NCBI GenBank assembly: GCA_025526935.1
Contig: JAHLKD010000036.1
Span: forward strand, 310,001 to 374,000
DNA from: Cladochytrium replicatum
Taxonomy: Eukaryota > Chytridiomycota > Chytridiomycetes > Cladochytriales > Cladochytriaceae
Length of the DNA: 64,000 nucleotides
Direction of reading: 5' to 3'
Shown here one piece after another: positions 32,820 to 45,098 of this stretch. A model generated the notes under the pieces. That model saw nothing but the letters and a program-made list of their open reading frames with translations, did no database searches and was not told the origin of the DNA. The position numbers were made by a program, and so were the translations under genes. Within the stretch, counting starts at the first letter, position 1. Each line of letters begins with the position of its first letter.

Positions 32820-35800
32820 ATGGACCCAAAGGCACTTGCCGACATCGAGCAGGGTATGGGCAGATCGGGGCATTGGGAGACGCTGATCTGATTGGAAATC
32901 CTCCAAAACTTTAGCTTGCTTTCACTTGTTCAACCCTCAGACTTCAGCGGCGGCCCAGCAGCACTCCGAAGCCCTCCTTGCGCACCATTTCCCAACCTTC
33001 TCTCCCGATAACTCGCTAACGCCCACAGACGCGTCTACAACACCGACAACAGGAATCACGCTGTATGATTCGATCGCGCATGCTCGTGCCCTTCTCGGAG
33101 CGTCTAGATCGCCTTATGCACAGCTTTTTGTATCGAAACATCTGCGTGCGATGGTAGCTTCCCATTTCACCATGCTTTCTGTGGAGCATTCCCTCGAGCT
33201 GCGTGCCATAGTGCTTGAGTACCTCGGATCGAATGCGGACAGGACCGAGGCGTTTGTGAGGATGGACTTGATGCAACTGTTTGCACTTGTGACCAAGTTG
33301 GGTTGGCTGGATTCAGAGGCATTTCAAAGCGTCTTGGCAGACATCTCTCCCTTCTTCACTGTAAGTCTCCGCCGATCGTTTGTTAAGTCCAACCCACACT
33401 TTGCAGGTGGATACTGTTAGAAGAGTCGTGGGACTACAGATGTTTGGGGCAGTCGTAGCGGAAATGAACACAAATTCCCCGTCCATGAAAAATCATGCGA
33501 GGTAAGCGATAATTATGTCGCTCATGATTGTGTCAGCTCACAAAACTTACTTTAGGCAAAGAAAAACTGGTAAAGAATGTAAATGAGCACCACATTTGAA
33601 GTCTTACACCCATCTGCAGCAACGCAATTCAGGGACCAGGAGCTACTTCCCATATTCCAGCTTTCCTTGACTATGCTACAAAAGATCTTAGACAAGGAGT
33701 TTGCCACCACTCGAGGTGAGCAGAATATTCAGTAAAGAACGGGCTTGTATGAAATCAGGTTGTTTTAGAGCTCGACGAAGCATGCTCAAACTTAGTACGA
33801 TATTGTCTGCAATATGATTTTGTTGGAACGAACATTGATGAGGCTTCTGATGATTATGGGACGATACAGGTAGTCGGAGCTATTGTACAAACAGGCTAAA
33901 TTCGTAACATACTTACATTTGTGTAGATACCGAGTAGCTGGAAGCCAACAATCACGGATACAGCAATGTTGGGAACATTGCTCAGAGCTTTTCATACTTT
34001 TGAGCCACCCTCTTCTGGCACGGTAAATTACAAGTTATAATTCGTTGATATATCTCATGCGTTTGACATTAAGATCATTGAAAGCTTATCCATGATTTTT
34101 TCTGTACGGCGCACGTTTTTCCATAGTCCCACGGATGAGAAAGGAAAGGCAGCGTTTCTCAGCTGGTGCATGGAGGCGACAGTCCAAATTCTCCAGAGTA
34201 CTAGAGGGGAGCTGTCAGATCACAGCAATCACCACGGTAACATGACGAGCCGAAATCCTTTTACAACCCTTCGATGACTTTCTCGCTCTTTAAGAGTTTT
34301 GCCGGTTGCTTTTGAGGTTGCTCAACCACTGTGGGGATCTTGCGGATTTGAGACCATTGTTTGACACTTGGGTCGAGCTAGTGACGCAATTCACCTTGCA
34401 CACCTTCCAAAACGCAGAGGTGCATTCGTCCTTTCTAAGACAATTTCCCGGTTAATCGTTGCTTCTTCGCATCCAGGGTTCAACTTACAGTCTGAGTTTT
34501 CTCCTCCAGTTCTGGTCCCGACTCTCACAAAGGCTCGCTCAGAACGGCGTTGCACAAGGTCGTATGCAACTCCTCAGCGAGCAAGTGGTACAGTCCTTCA
34601 TTGCAATGAGATTGGAAGCCGTTCGCGCCAACGATGGGCACGATGAGCTTTTTGACGCCGACGATGGGGCACTTATAACTTCTCTGGAGCATCTTGCAAC
34701 ACTCGCAAGGACTGTATATCCGAGTTTCTGCGAGACAGTCGTGGGGGCGTTCGAGGCGTGCGCGGCGGAGTATAGAGGTGTGATGGGACCAAAAGAGCGC
34801 GCTGTGCTGGACGGTAAGTTTACCTGGATTGTGTATATCATTGGGTCTGGAATTGGAGCTCGGTGAGTTACTTTTATTATGAATCATAACACTGAACTGT
34901 TTTGACTGATACTCTCTTTCGCATTTCGCAGTCCAAGTCATCAGCTGGTAAGTCTTAATGCTGAAAATTGACAGAAAACGTTTAGAACCGAACAATTTTA
35001 GGGCACAGCGGGAGATGAGCATCAGCTTCTTGACGGCCGTACGCATAAGCTCTCGCTCAATTGTATGATTTATCTAAAATCACTTGCTTTAGAATTGGCA
35101 GTGAAGGTGCTTGAGCTTGTAGATGTGCATCAAGCCAAGCAATCCATGGTATATTTTAGATACCACTTACAAAAAGTTGTTGAGTATGTCTTACTGATTG
35201 ACCTGTAGGATGGTGTAGATCGAAGGACAAGAGAGCTTGAACTTGCGTTTCTCCACTTCTTCCTTATGTTCCGACAGTCGTATATTGGTAAGTGTTCTCG
35301 CTTCAAGTAATTACTTGACGATTGATTCCGTTCTCAGGAGACGTCCAAGCCAGCGCGACCAAGGTAAGCACGGCCTTGTGAAATTCATGATCATGAAATA
35401 GCTCACATGCATACATCCAGGCTTTCACTCCACTCGAGGAGGTGTTTGGTATCAAGGACGCCGAAGCAGTACGTATTTCCCACATCAGCGCGTCCGTCTA
35501 GGCAGCTTATTTTCATACAAACACAGGTGCTCAATGTTTTTGTCCGTAAACTGTGAGTGACCCATTGCAAATGAAGAGCTGGAGCTCATTTTACTGACAG
35601 GGCAAACAACCTTCGCAACTGGGCGGATGATGAAAAGATGGTATCCCACACTCTCCGTGTGTTTCACGAGCTGGCAATAGGGTAAGCAATCTAACGGGTT
35701 AAATCCTTCGATTGTTATTTAACCTGTTTCTTCTCCAGGTACACAAGTGGGAAGAAACTACGACGAATTGAAACCGTACAATACATTCTTGCAAACCACA

Positions 35801-37881
35801 CTTCAGAAACATTCCCGTTCCTCGATCGCCCATGTAACATCAAATCAAGATCGCTGGTGCGTAACACATTTGCATTACTTTTGTACGAATTGTGAAGCTC
35901 GTCGGTTTGAATTAGTATTACTCTGCACTTTGCTCTCTGCTGTTTGCGATTGACGATGGGCACGACTTTGCGTTCCTTGGATTCATCGAGCCTTTCACAG
36001 AGAAACTTACAAGGATCATGGAAATGCCTCCATCAATGATTGCAGGAGAAGAGGTACAAATGGTCGCGATTGGTTCAATGTAAAATGATACATTTTCTGT
36101 ACGATGCAGCTGACCATAATTGGCCTCTTTCGCGACTTGAGGTGCGTAACAAAGCAGTGAAGTCTTCGTTGTTTCTGGCTAACAGTGAAAACAGAGGGAT
36201 TGTCGATGCATGCAAACATACTTCCTTATATGTTCTCTTCTTCGATTGGTTATATCCAGACCATTTCCTTTCGACATACAACACTTATCAGTGCCGTTGT
36301 TTCGATTTAACTGCTTTCTTTGAATGTCTACCTACCCTTATTGTGCGGTAATCTTCAAGGTACTTGAAACATTCGATAGCCCCGCGGTGATGCTTGCCGT
36401 ACTTCGGTTCGTCTCACGGCTCACTTACAACTTGAACAAGGTATTATTCTGCACTTTGAGAATCACACCATCGTGTACTGAGAGAATTTTTGACTATTAG
36501 AGAATCAAGTTTGATTTCTCTTCTCCTAATGGGTATGATATCCACGGTGCTTTTCTTCATCACAAGGGCAATCTCACTTCTGCAACTATACTTCGTCTAG
36601 AATTCTACTCTTCAGGGAGGCCAGCCGAGTTATGACGAAATGCGGTCTGTACATACCAAGTTTTGCTCGATTTAACAGTTGACACGTTCATGTCACAGGT
36701 CAAAGTGTTTTGGGGAGGCAGGTGTCGAACAGCGATAGGTGGACAGCGAAGTTCAAACCCATCATGCTTATCCTGTGAGTAGATAATCCAGGTAGTAAGC
36801 GGATGTTTTTTAAGATCGCCTCCCTTTTTGCAGTCAAATCATGACAAATGCCTTGAGCGGGGAATATGTCAACTTTGGGGTTTTCGGGTTATACAACGAT
36901 CTCGCGCTCCCCGATGCTATCAATATTTGCTTTTCCTTGATGCTTGACATGCCCTTGCAAGAAGTACTGGTGCGGAAATAGGGAGAATTTCTACTGTCTT
37001 CAATTGCTTATCTCTGTGTTCGCAGGAGTTCATCAAGCTGTCCGAGGTAACAAAGCACCACATTCCAATTCCTTTTGATTGACTTTTCCTCAGACACTTT
37101 ACTCCTTCCTGCAATACCTTTGCCGCGAGCACATCTTCGCCCTTCCAAATATGGAGGCCCCAGTGTTCCAATACATCATCAGGGCACTTGGAGAAGGTCT
37201 CAAACCCACAAGCAACGTCACAGGGGGGACCCGTTCAACATTCGGAATCTATTCGAGTGCATGCGAATCCATCGACAGCATCGCTACGTTCATCGCGAAG
37301 CAGCAAGTCCTTCGACGGGACGAAGGGTCGCATTACTTGACTGCACTGTTTGCTGCGATGCCGCAGACGCTGCAGTACCTTCTTGCGCGGGTTCTTGAGG
37401 TCGGGGTGTTCGAGAACAATGTGGATACGTTTGCAATATCGAAGCCGCTGCTGCCTTTGATTTTGCTGAACAAGCAAGTAGGTGCAATTTATTTTTCGTG
37501 AAGCGTACATGGTTGACATTCAACTGGTTTTTCTTCAGTACTTTGACTACTTGGTAAGCAAAGTTCTGAATTGCCAGCTCCTGGAAAGGCAAGCTGCAAT
37601 CAGCCAGGTATCATTGAAACAAAGATCAGGATGACTGATCACCCTTTTCTCATTTCGTTCTTCTTACAGGCACTACAAGAATTGATGGAAGGGATCGAAG
37701 GCAATTTGGCAAAGAAGAATCGTGAAAAGTTTTCAACTCAGCTCCATCACTTCCGAAACCAGCTAAACAAGGCCTCCATTACAATGTGAGTAAAACGACG
37801 ACATCGTGCGAGCGTGCCAGGAAACTGACTCTTTCTGCGAACAGAAATATGCCTCGATCAGGATCTGATTTTGAAATTTGA
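32820..37881 (+). CDS. XPO7: exportin-7 (RanBP16) nuclear transport receptor
   Basis: This gene is split by many short introns. The first exons are 32820-32853, 32948-33360 and 33407-33501. The stop is TGA 37879-37881. Recognisable blocks of the family are LVTKLGWLDS near residue 135, TQFRDQELLPIFQLSLTML, YCLQYDFVGTNIDEASDD and TIQIPSSW, and at the end LMEGIEGNLAKKNREKF. Exportin-7 is an importin-beta superfamily HEAT-repeat receptor that carries cargo through nuclear pores with RanGTP. The N-terminal 55 residues are poorly conserved and Thr/Pro-rich. Several middle exons (34.3-36.9 kb) were recognised only as fragments, so the full join needs transcript evidence. Baker's yeast lacks an exportin-7 orthologue, which fits an early-diverging fungus. 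Confidence 0.87.
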
Positions 37882-38283
37882 TTCAAGTTACTCCATACCG
37901 GCCCACATACCCGTCCCATCCAGTAGAGACGTATATGGGAATTACATGCACTGAATGTCAGCATTCCGAATCCACTGTCTTTAGCTGATTTGTGAAGGAC
38001 TAATACTACAAATTAGTTCTATTTGGGTCGAAAAAAAAGTTATACAAAAGGTGCTCATTGCAACTGGCTTGAAAGTTGCAACGCGAGATATTAGAACAAA
38101 ACATCGGTGCCAGAAAATCGGACTCAAAACAACGAAACAATAAGGAAAGGGATGTTCAAACGAAAAGACACCAGCAGATGAGCACAGGGGAACGAACAGA
38201 TCCAAATAACAGCCAAAAATTAAATGGCACTTGATAAGGATGTCTATGAAAAAAAATTAGCAACCCCATAACAGCCCACAGTG
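37882..38283. other. convergent intergenic region
   Basis: This is AT-rich sequence between the 3' ends of exportin-7 and the PI4K gene. No gene is seen. Confidence 0.5.
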
Positions 38284-40242
38284 TCACCACGATCGAAACA
38301 CAGGCTTCACGGTATCAAAGCTCTCAAACCTCTTCACCGTACTTGCACCTTGAATTCTCGGTGAGTTCATGCGCGACAGCATCATCGGTGGATCCGGCAA
38401 CGCGTCCACCTCCTCTTCGTACACACACACAACCGGGCGTTTCGCAAGCGCCGCGGGAGTCGCCTGCGCATTCCATATGCTCTGGCGGGTACCCGTAACC
38501 CCCGACCGTTGCGCAAGCTCCGCTCGTCGCAGCACCTCCACCAGATTATACCCCTGTCCACGCACAACGCCCATTTGGCGCGAGAACATCCGCGAGTCAA
38601 AATCCGGGTCGATCGCAAAGAGCTGCCTGAATCCGTGCACCGTTTCGCGCCACCACTGTTCCGAGGTCAGGTGGTGCAGGATGTAACCTCGTGTTTCGGC
38701 GGAGAAGGAGACGTGTGCACATGGAAGGAGGGTCCAGCCGAAGGGATAGCTGCGGAAGTGGTCGGGATGTTTGTGTGGGAAGGCGAGGCCGTTGTCGATG
38801 CCGGCGACTTGGACGGAGACGTGGGGTTGTGTGGATGTGGATTGCGTGGATGCGCTGGCGTCGGAATCAGAAGAAGATTGCTTGACCATCCAGTCTGGTT
38901 CGACCGTGTGAGTTAAAATTGTTCACAGTGGGCATCTAGATGGCAAGTACGTACTGTCTAAACCACGATCAGTGTTCCGGATCAGATAATCTAAGCAAAC
39001 AAGTCGTTCGAAACCCCATTGAAATTCACGTTTCATCTGATCGCTCCAAACTCCGGTACTCGAGTGCTGATTGCTTGATACAACGTCGATATCGATGGTG
39101 GTGGAAGGACCTGCGTTGGAAGCGCCGACTCCCAGTCTGTCGTAGCCCTGCTTGAAGAACTCTGTCGCGTCCTTAAATCCTTTCAAAAACAGCTGGAAAC
39201 TCCCCATTTTCCCAGGAAGTGGTTTTCCGCTTTTCCATGACTGTATGTCCTGCCTGCCGTAATGGAACGATGGAGAGCTGAGGATAACGACTTCTGTTCT
39301 CGGAACAACATTCAATCCGAGTCTTCGATCAAGGTAGCTCGCCGCAGCTTCGGATAAATATCCCAGATTTGGAATGATGCAACTTCGGCCAAAACAGCAT
39401 GGTAGAAAAGTTCGGTGTGCCCATTTTACCCATTTTGGGTTCATCTGTCCATACGGTTCTTCATTCTTCGGTTTGAAAACTCCGACAATCTCACGTTTCC
39501 GTGAGTAGCAAAAATATGATCCTGACGAGCCCTTCGCAATCCGTACAGGGTAAATGCCTTCTGCAATCGCAAGTTTGACTTCTTCAACAATCTGAAGAAA
39601 TTCGGAGCATGTCACTGGAGTGACTGGAGGGACGGGGGATGTCACTTCCTCTGACGGTGCCTCAACCAACGAATCAGGATGTGATTCAGTTGAGACATCC
39701 CGAACCATTCCCGGTGGATGAACACGAAGGTCTTCTGCTGATCCCCCAGGTGTGGTTTTTCCAGACGACCACTCATCGCTCGACGCTCCGTCGCCTTGTC
39801 CCAACGCTTCAGCAAACCTTCTTCCCAGCAAGCCCCTCTGAAATCTACGCCTCGTCCGACTCCGATGACCTTTCCCTGCATCCGACACGTCCGATAATCG
39901 TGGTGCGCGTTGTGGGGAAGGCCGTGATTTCGAAATTTGCTCGAAATTCAGGTCGTCGTCGGGAAGGATGTGGAGCGATGGAATGTGCGGCACTGGCGCT
40001 GTAGGGCGAGGTGTCTTTTTCGTGGTTGCTCTTCTGAGAATGCTGCTGAAAGAGATGGTTCGCCTTGTACGATGTGAGGAAGAGCCACCGGAAAGTTTCA
40101 TGTAGCGTTTTCCCGAGCGCTTCGAGAATTGCTTGTACTGCACGCCATCATCGCCGCCACCATCGCCGTCGTCTGAAGAGGCCGCCGAAGACGCATTCGA
40201 AAGGCGCCTTCCGGGAGAGGAGAGCAGCAGCTCATAGTCCAT
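38284..40242 (-). CDS. LSB6: type II phosphatidylinositol 4-kinase (Lsb6/PI4K2), 632 aa
   Basis: There are two exons, 40242-38955 and 38894-38284, joined in phase through RNTDRGLDNW, which restores the catalytic-loop motif. The enzyme makes phosphatidylinositol 4-phosphate on Golgi, endosomal or vacuolar membranes. The first 200 residues are Ser/Arg-rich and disordered. The kinase core starts near residue 215. It holds GSSGSYFCY (nucleotide loop), VGVFKPKNEEPYG (ATP-binding Lys), PCCFGRSC, NLGYLSEAAAS, VVPRTEVV, the catalytic NTDRG, and later GIDNGLAFP (DNG metal motif). The animal palmitoylation motif CCPCC is reduced to FLPCC. The stretch after the DNG motif is long and ends in a poorly conserved tail. 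Confidence 0.92.
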
Positions 40243-40893
40243 GGAGAATTAAGCAGCCACTTTTTTAGAGTTAAAAAATAAGGAATAAATATAGAGGAAA
40301 CGACTTAAAATAAAACATATGTTTCAGAGGAGTAAGAGATCTGAAAAGCACTAGTACCGATAAATACAAGAGAAAACAAAAGGTTGGAAAGTAGTCCAAA
40401 GGTTCACCCCCATCGGGTCTACTTTGAAATTCTTGCATCTGCACAATTCAGTTTCATTCAGAGTATTGGTAACATAGTAATGCAGCAATATCACTTGCAA
40501 CTTTTGAACCAGCAACGGCTGCAATACATTTTCTCCAAACTCCAATGTCTGCCATCAATATTGTCCTGAGGGATGGCAATGTGAGAACAATAAGAATTTC
40601 GACAACTCTTTCTTTGAAATAAGATGTGTTTCCAGACATCAAGGCAAGAAGTGGGATCATAGCAAATTGCCTTTGTGCCAACAGGATTGGTTATGTCCCC
40701 TGAAATATCAAATGCGGTGGTATTCCAAAATGCCACAGATTCCACTCCCATGAGGACTAGTCTCCAAGACTGTGACCTGGCAAAGAGGCTTCCATAGTAT
40801 CGACCCCTTCATGAATGTTAATGTCAAGAAAGAGAAAGATATACCAAGTAGCAGCGCAATGCTGGGCCATATCAATAGGTTTTGGGTGCATTG
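40243..40893. other. intergenic, no supported gene
   Basis: This is the upstream region of the PI4K gene. Only short frames are present. Confidence 0.45.
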
Positions 40894-41965
40894 CTAGTAT
40901 CTCCCACGGGATGCGAAATCCCATATACATATGCAGCCACGATGTTTATAGTCGAGCCCGAAATAAAAATAATCCTCATGCCGATGCCACGCTTTGAAAG
41001 GTACTGACTCCGAAGAGAGTGCTCTTCGATTGCCGGCGAACGAAAACTGCGCCGATGGATTCATGAACGATTTCAGCGATCCTGCGTCGAAATTTGCAAA
41101 GATTGAGCCGTCAAGCATGGGCTTATTCGACTCCATTTCCAGCATCACGGTCGGCGAAATATTCCCACCAATCAGCACCCACCTTCATCGGTACTCCTTC
41201 CGCGTTCATTTCGGCGTAAGTGAGCTCATGCTGAAACCAGAGAGCGTGTGGAGAGACCCAGCTCGCTGTTCGCCCAGATGGGATTTCCGTTGCGCCAATT
41301 CCCCGGACCAGACCCCCTTCACATGCAACTCGACCTCCGTCTTCCGTTTTGCGGGGACGATGCAACCGGAGCAGGAAGAGATGGTTTGCGCACCTTTTCG
41401 CGACTCCCTGAAAGCAGCTCCACGTGCGCTCCAAACGAATTCCTCTCGCATTTGTCAGAACTTTCGAAGTGTTGTTGTTGCTTCAAATGTTTCTGGATGG
41501 GTCGGGGGATTGTTATGCAACCATGGATTGTCGCGGCGTGGCCGGAAATCCATCAGAGCTGGAACCTGGGACTCTGGCCGAATTCGAGCGCCCCTCTGTA
41601 GGTTTCACCTCGTCACCGGCATTTCAGAACCACTCTTCATCGACAGCAGTGAACTTGACGAGTTTTGTTGTTCCATTCCACATAGGTTGCCCGACGGTCT
41701 TTCGTAGCCCATCGCCAATCTACGTTAACCTTCCGGTGATCCAACCCTTCAATCCAAATCCATGGGGTTTCTCTGGGAAAGCATACAACGCGGGTGCAAG
41801 TCTTGGGTGGGCGACCTGATAAATGCGACGAATGCTGTGCATGGTCGACTTGAAGATTTTGATTCGAAGATTGTGATTGGGAGGCCGCCCTTCGACACAC
41901 AACTCGTACAATATATTTCGAATCACACCAGAACTAATCGAGGTTAAACGATCGATGTGATTCAT
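40894..41965 (-). CDS. doubtful multi-exon gene, possibly F-box-like
   Basis: Minus-strand frames in succession look more protein-like than expected. They are an N-terminal piece from ATG 41965 (IDRLTSISSGVIRNILYEL, vaguely like an F-box start), a piece with KVNVDWRWATKDRRATYVEW, a piece around 41206-41451, and a C-terminal piece ending at 40894 (WWEYFADRDAGNGVE, then DYFYFGLDYKHRG). They lie in different frames and I could not join them with consensus splice sites. A plus-strand frame of 237 codons (40994-41707) overlaps and also lacks recognisable domains. This could be a real gene with short introns, a decaying gene, or chance. Confidence 0.3.
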
Positions 41966-42042
41966 TTAAAAATATTGATAAACACACGGCAAATACATGC
42001 CAAGGAACAGCGACACATATGGTGCACTTCAACAAACGGCTA

Positions 42043-43721
42043 TCAGTTCGCACGGATTAGTGAAGCGTCCAACTGCCTCAGCTGCGGTAATAACAAGCGA
42101 ATTCGATTGCGATATGTTGATGGCTGGGACGTTTGGAGTGGGTTATGCTCAAAGTACACAGTGTGAAGCCCGGCCAAGTTTTCCAGCTCGTTCGTGACTT
42201 CGTCGAACGAAGACAGCTGATTAGACGATGCCTAAATTTGAAGCGGGTGAGAACTCAAAATTAGTTCGGGCTCAAAACAAAAATACCCAAAGCTCTTCTA
42301 GTGCTGTCAAATGAGCGAGGTTCTCAAGCGTTGATATTCTGTTTGCAATAACATCGACTACGCGAAGTTTTGAGTTCTTTTCTAATCCCTCAATGCGAGA
42401 GACTCCGTTATGGGAAACGTAGAGCTCTTCGAGAGATTCGAGGCCGTCAAGTCCCTCAAGCTTCACAATGCGATTGCTCTGAAAGCAGATAGTCAAACTT
42501 CGATTCTAACACAACAATTTGTTGAATGAGTACCTGAATGCTCAAAATTTTGAGCTTCTTCAGTTGATCTAATCCCTGCGTGTTGACATTAATGATTTTG
42601 CTTTTTCAACGACTTCCCAAATCATACCTCAAGCTTTGATATCTTGTTCTTTCCCAGCCACAGTTGTTCCAAATTGACAAGAGATCCCAGATTTTCGATT
42701 TTCTGTGCATGCTGTCAAGGAATCGCACACATACACATACACTGTACATTGAACTCACTCTGATCTTGTTCGCACCAAGCTCCAGGTTTGTCAAATTTAC
42801 GAGCGAGGAGAGATTATCGATCACCGACAGTCGGTTCTGAACAAAATAGATATCCGTGAGGTTTACCAAAGCGGCAACGCCTTCGATCTTCTTGATTTTG
42901 TTGAAGGAAAGATCCAATGACCTTCAACAAAAACGAATGAGTCGGCGTATTCAGCAAAAGCCATCATTCCCGCCAAACCACCTGAGAGTTACAACTTGGT
43001 CCAGATTGTCCACCTTTTGTATAAGATTGTCATAGAGATCAAGGTCCTCGAGCAATGAGAGTGTTTCCAGGCATTGTATCTGCTTAATATGATTTTGCCG
43101 AAGGCAGAGTCGCTGCAAGTTTAAGAGCGTCAGAAACATCGCAGATACTGAAAGGTGTGATCGAAAATCAACCTTCAAGCCCGTGAATCGTTCTAAACCG
43201 AGCCCCTCCAACGTTTTCAATCGATCATGAGTTAAATCCAGGTCCTAATATATGAAATCAGTTTGAGAAATCAACACTTCAATTCGTCAATTTTGCCTCG
43301 ATATCAGCAGGAACATCGTCCAGAAATCCCTCTATTATCCGAGAGGTGAACTGCTGGTTAAAACTGAGGTTGACTGATAGTGTTACCATTAGTTTCTCTC
43401 GGGCCGCTCTCATGCGTGTGGGGTTGCCTGTGTGTGTAGTCGTCGTCGTCGTGCTGGGTTTGATCATCGTCGTCGTGTTCGTCATTCATGTTCTCGTGCT
43501 CGTGCTCATCCACAACTCCGTTGCTTCCCAGTGCATTTCCATCGACCACCTCCGTGACTCCGTTCCCGTTGACCTCGACGACTTTCCCGTTGTGCTGCAC
43601 GAAGACCATCAGCGTAGAATTGCGCAGCAGATGTTTTTATAAAAAATAGCACAAGATTCTGTTCGATTACCGTGTATTCAACAACTGCTGGCAAAAAATG
43701 ATGTGGTTCGCTTTCCGCCAT
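42043..43721 (-). CDS. SDS22: protein phosphatase 1 regulatory subunit Sds22 (PPP1R7)
   Basis: The ATG is at 43721 and the TGA at 42045-42043, with several introns of about 50-60 nt. Exon 1 encodes only MAESEPHHFLPAVVEYT. A linker rich in His, Asp and Glu (with HDDDDQTQHDDDD) follows. A series of about ten SDS22-class 22-residue leucine-rich repeats comes next, for example LVNLTNLELGANKIR and LEELYVSHNGVSRIEGL. The family's C-terminal LRR cap closes the protein (VTNELENLAGLHTVYFEHNP and YRNRIRLLLPQL). Sds22 binds PP1 catalytic subunits and acts in PP1 biogenesis and mitotic exit. Exon borders inside the LRR region follow repeat units, as is common for this gene. The acidic His-rich linker is longer than in yeast. 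Confidence 0.9.
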
Positions 43722-44393
43722 TTTCTCCCATTAATGGCACCGAAGGCAGAGCCACTTCCTTGTGTCCTTTGGCATCGCAAACACGTTTGGTTCATTGGAG
43801 TATGCATTCCGAGCAAGTGGGTCCTCTGGAATTACGTTATTCGACTCATTGTCGGAATCTGCAGCCGAGAAGCAATTTACATTGAATAGAGGGTGTTATG
43901 GAATATCAATAGGGAGTGATACAGGAGCATCTCAGCGGTTTTGTGTGACCGGCTCGGCATGCATGGTAGAACTCAATCTGGAAAAGGAAATGAGAATTGA
44001 AAGGGAAGTCCAAAAAGAGGATATAAAGGGGATATTTGAGTCTTAGCAGTTATAGAAGTGCGAGAAAAAGTCAAGTTTCAAAATGTTTAAAACGCTGCAA
44101 CAATAAACGGGAAGAGATACTTTACAGGGCTGAAGAACCCTCTTTGGCTGGGATAAAAAAGAGCATCGAGCTCGCTGGAGTTGTTCAGAGATGTATGATA
44201 AGGAACTGCGTTGTTGGAGTGAAGAAAAGGTCCGACTACCAGCAACTCGATCTGTTAAGTCTGCATATTAACTTGGCTTCACGAAATTCAAACAATTTCA
44301 TGGCCGCATGCAAAGCTATGAATTCCTTCCCGACTTTCTTTCCTGGCAATGAGAGTGCGTTGTTTTGCTTTTCAGATTGTCCTCAACCGTGCG
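43722..44393. other. intergenic, 5' flank of Sds22 and of the hydrolase remnant
   Basis: Several plus-strand frames (43698-44404) have no recognisable domain. No repeat is seen. Confidence 0.4.
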
Positions 44394-45098
44394 CTCCTTC
44401 CTGAATGTGCCAGTGCGACAATCCGCATCAAACACAACACTTGGACCTCTGCATCCCCACAGATGAATACTCCTCACTCCGACCTCATGATCGTCTACAT
44501 CCACGGCGGCGCATGGCGAACAGGCGACCGCACGCAATTCAGCTTCCTCGCCCAGCAATTCGCCTTCCTGGCTTCCCAACCTGCGTGCGTCATAGGCCAC
44601 AGACTCTCTCGCACCTTCTCAACTTGTCTTCTGAAACACCCGTACGGCGCGAAACCGCTGTTCTAGCACCCACATCTCGACGACTGCGCGAAAGCCGTCC
44701 GGTAGATCTGCAACGAAAGTGGTCCGTTTCTCGTCAGCGCTGCAACAAACGACTCGGACGTCCCGAGGGTCTGAACCGGTTGTATTTTGGCCGGACACAA
44801 CGGACATAACGTTAGTGCCCAGTTGTCGGGAATGCTCCCGAGGGTCTGAACCGGTTGTATTTTGGCCGGACACAACGGACATAACGTTAGTGCCCAGTTG
44901 TCGGGAATGCTGTTGTTTGATTGAGAATCTGGCAGGTCGGGAGCTATTCGATGCCATCGCCGGTGTCGTGGGCGTCGAAGTCCAGTCCCTCGACGATGAG
45001 CTGCTGTCGCCGAGCTGCTGTCGCCAGATCAAGCGCTACAAAACTTTGAGCATATTCAGAAAGAGGGCGGCGGAGTTTGGTCGTTCCGTATCGTGAAA
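44394..45098 (+). pseudogene. decayed alpha/beta hydrolase, kynurenine formamidase-like
   Basis: Translation in one frame gives the oxyanion-hole motif YIHGGAWRTGDRT at about 44493-44532, then a recognisable chain through KHPYGAKPLF, HLDDCAKAVR and ICNESGP. Three in-frame stops interrupt it, at positions where Gln, Trp and another residue would be expected. The nucleophile elbow, normally GHSxG, reads AGHNGHNVSAQLSGML, so the catalytic Ser is replaced by Asn. A perfect 75-bp tandem duplication covers this elbow. The family includes Bna7-type formamidases of the tryptophan-kynurenine pathway, but the assignment rests only on the HGGAW and elbow spacing. It is almost certainly not a functional enzyme. 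Confidence 0.65.
44762..44911 (+). repeat. perfect 75-bp direct tandem duplication
   Basis: The 75 bases at 44762-44836 are repeated without change at 44837-44911 (each starts CCCGAGGGTCTGAACC). The length is a multiple of three, so it keeps the reading frame. Confidence 0.95.

Noticed and set aside
40994-41707. 237-codon plus-strand frame as a gene
   Set aside because: It has no domain or signal, it lacks a clear start context, and several minus-strand frames over the same bases look equally protein-like.
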